DNA of 6,010 nt. It comes from Thermoplasmata archaeon (GTDB lineage: Archaea > Thermoplasmatota > Thermoplasmata > Lutacidiplasmatales > UBA184). Shown here piece after piece: positions 5,375 through 6,010 of the stretch. Where the stretch lies: positions 1-6,010 of the forward strand of contig JAJYUO010000078.1 in the NCBI GenBank assembly GCA_021792485.1, read 5' to 3'. The position numbers and the translations under genes are program-made. The notes beneath the pieces are model-generated. The model saw only the letters and a program-made list of their open reading frames with translations, did not search any database and was not told where the DNA came from. Within the stretch, counting starts at the first letter, position 1, and every line of letters starts with the position of its first letter.

Positions 5375-5878
5375 ATGTATCTCGGCGCCGTGGGCCGAGG
5401 CGTGATGCGACGGTTCGACCCGTTCCGCGAAGGCGCGCCGATCATCCCGGAGCTGTCCAGCGGAGCGGTGATCGCCACCGAGGACGGCAAGAGCGTACTT
5501 CTCCTGCACGAGATCGCGGAGGATCGCTGGTGCTTCCCGAAAGGACACGTCGATGCCGGAGAGTCTCTCGAAACGGCGGCCCTGCGCGAGATCCGGGAGG
5601 AGACCGGCCTTGCAGAGGTCCGGCTCGAGCGAGAGATCGGGGAGATCACCTATCGGTTCTACGATCGCTCGCGAGGCACGAACATCCTGAAAGTCTCGGT
5701 CTATTTCCTGGCCCGATCGGCGGAGCGCGCCGTTCAACCGGAACCGATCTTTGACCGGGCGGAGTGGGTCGCGGTCGATGCCGCGAGGGGGCGTCTCGCC
5801 TGGGAGCGCGATCGCGAGGTCCTGGATGCCGCCCGACGCCAGCTCCGGAGGCCCAAACCGCCGAGCGAGGTCGCTTAG
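5375..5878 (+). CDS. NUDIX hydrolase
   Basis: A 167-residue NUDIX protein. It cleaves a nucleoside diphosphate linked to another moiety, with divalent metal. The full Nudix box G-x5-E-x7-REUxEExGU is intact at 57-79: G57, E63, R71, E72, E75, E76, G78, with the metal-binding Glu residues in place. The preceding CFPKGHVDAGE resembles the PKGHVE-type lead-in of bis(5'-nucleosyl)-tetraphosphatase (Ap4A hydrolase)-like members, and ITYRFYDRSRG (91-101) fits a following strand pair; the substrate remains open. The start is uncertain. ATG 5375 has no Shine-Dalgarno, whereas ATG 5405 (residue 11) has GAGG at 5397-5400 with 4-nt spacing and starts just before the conserved region, so a 157-residue protein is quite possible. 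It is divergent from the ligase operon. Its TAG stop overlaps the urocanase stop on the other strand. Confidence 0.9.
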   Translation: MYLGAVGRGVMRRFDPFREGAPIIPELSSGAVIATEDGKSVLLLHEIAEDRWCFPKGHVDAGESLETAALREIREETGLAEVRLEREIGEITYRFYDRSRGTNILKVSVYFLARSAERAVQPEPIFDRAEWVAVDAARGRLAWERDREVLDAARRQLRRPKPPSEVA

Positions 5879-6010
5879 GGGATCCTAAAGCGGGCGGTCT
5901 TCGCGAGCTCAATCGATTCCGGGTACCCCGCGTCCGCGTGGCGGGCCACGCCGAGCCCCGGGTCGTTGTGGAGCGCGCGACCGATCCGCCGGTCCGCCTC
6001 GGGGGTGCCG
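5875..6010 (-). CDS. hutU: Urocanate hydratase, C-terminal 45 residues
   Basis: Partial gene entering from the right edge on the minus strand; its stop TAA is at 5877-5875. The translation ends GTPEADRRIGRALHNDPGLG, then VARHADAGYPESIELAKTAR and FRIP. The N-DPG-x-GV-x-RHADAGY-x-x-xI-x-xA pattern is the highly conserved C-terminal end of urocanase. This enzyme adds water to urocanate with tightly bound NAD+, giving imidazolone propionate in the histidine breakdown pathway to glutamate. The NAD-binding centre and catalytic Cys lie outside the window. The stop overlaps the stop of the convergent NUDIX gene (shared bases 5875-5878). Other hut genes would be expected upstream, beyond 6010. Confidence 0.88.
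   Translation of the reverse strand, partial: GTPEADRRIGRALHNDPGLGVARHADAGYPESIELAKTARFRIP

Noticed and set aside
4638..5405. Plus-strand reading frame of 255 codons opposite the acyl-CoA ligase
   Set aside because: The ligase motifs on the minus strand are unambiguous, and this frame shows only antisense-type composition.

Overview
The window looks like a piece of chromosome from a GC-rich archaeon. The archaeal evidence is as follows. A serine tRNA gene appears to carry an intron in its T-loop, flanked by a bulge-helix-bulge motif. The tRNA has no encoded CCA, and short AT-rich boxes lie at archaeal spacing upstream of genes. A thiolase is followed by a DUF35 zinc-ribbon/OB-fold partner, and an archaeal-style PIN protein is present. 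A heterotrophic member of Thermoplasmatota would fit, but the sequence alone does not prove the lineage.

Layout, left to right. (1) Plus strand, 2-549: the 3' end of a thiolase, translationally coupled (ATGA) to a small DUF35 protein. (2) Minus strand, 557-671: tRNA-Ser(GCU), split by a 31-nt intron at position 59/60; its promoter box lies near 698. (3) Plus strand, 803-2223: a stand-alone 3-hydroxyacyl-CoA dehydrogenase, then an SCP2-like lipid-carrier protein. (4) Minus strand, 5312-2228: an apparent operon of an acyl-CoA ligase (CaiC/FadD-like), a PIN-domain nuclease with no conventional start codon, and a dienelactone-hydrolase-like protein with an N-terminal Cys motif and no catalytic His. 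It converges on the SCP2 gene with only 4 bases between stop codons. (5) Plus strand, 5375-5878: a NUDIX hydrolase, divergent from the ligase. (6) Minus strand, 5875-6010: the C-terminus of urocanate hydratase (hutU), whose stop codon overlaps the NUDIX stop.

Thiolase, DUF35 protein, hydroxyacyl-CoA dehydrogenase, SCP2-like carrier and acyl-CoA ligase together suggest activation and beta-oxidation-type breakdown (or reverse synthesis) of acyl-CoAs. No acyl-CoA dehydrogenase or enoyl-CoA hydratase is present here. Urocanate hydratase adds histidine catabolism, so the picture is of an organism that consumes organic acids and amino acids.

The most unusual element is the T-loop intron in the tRNA-Ser gene. 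Its splice sites can be deduced exactly: removing 31 nt restores a perfect 5-bp T-stem, a 7-nt T-loop and a perfect 7-bp acceptor stem. No CRISPR array, insertion sequence or phage gene was seen, and no gene-free stretch exceeds 300 bases.
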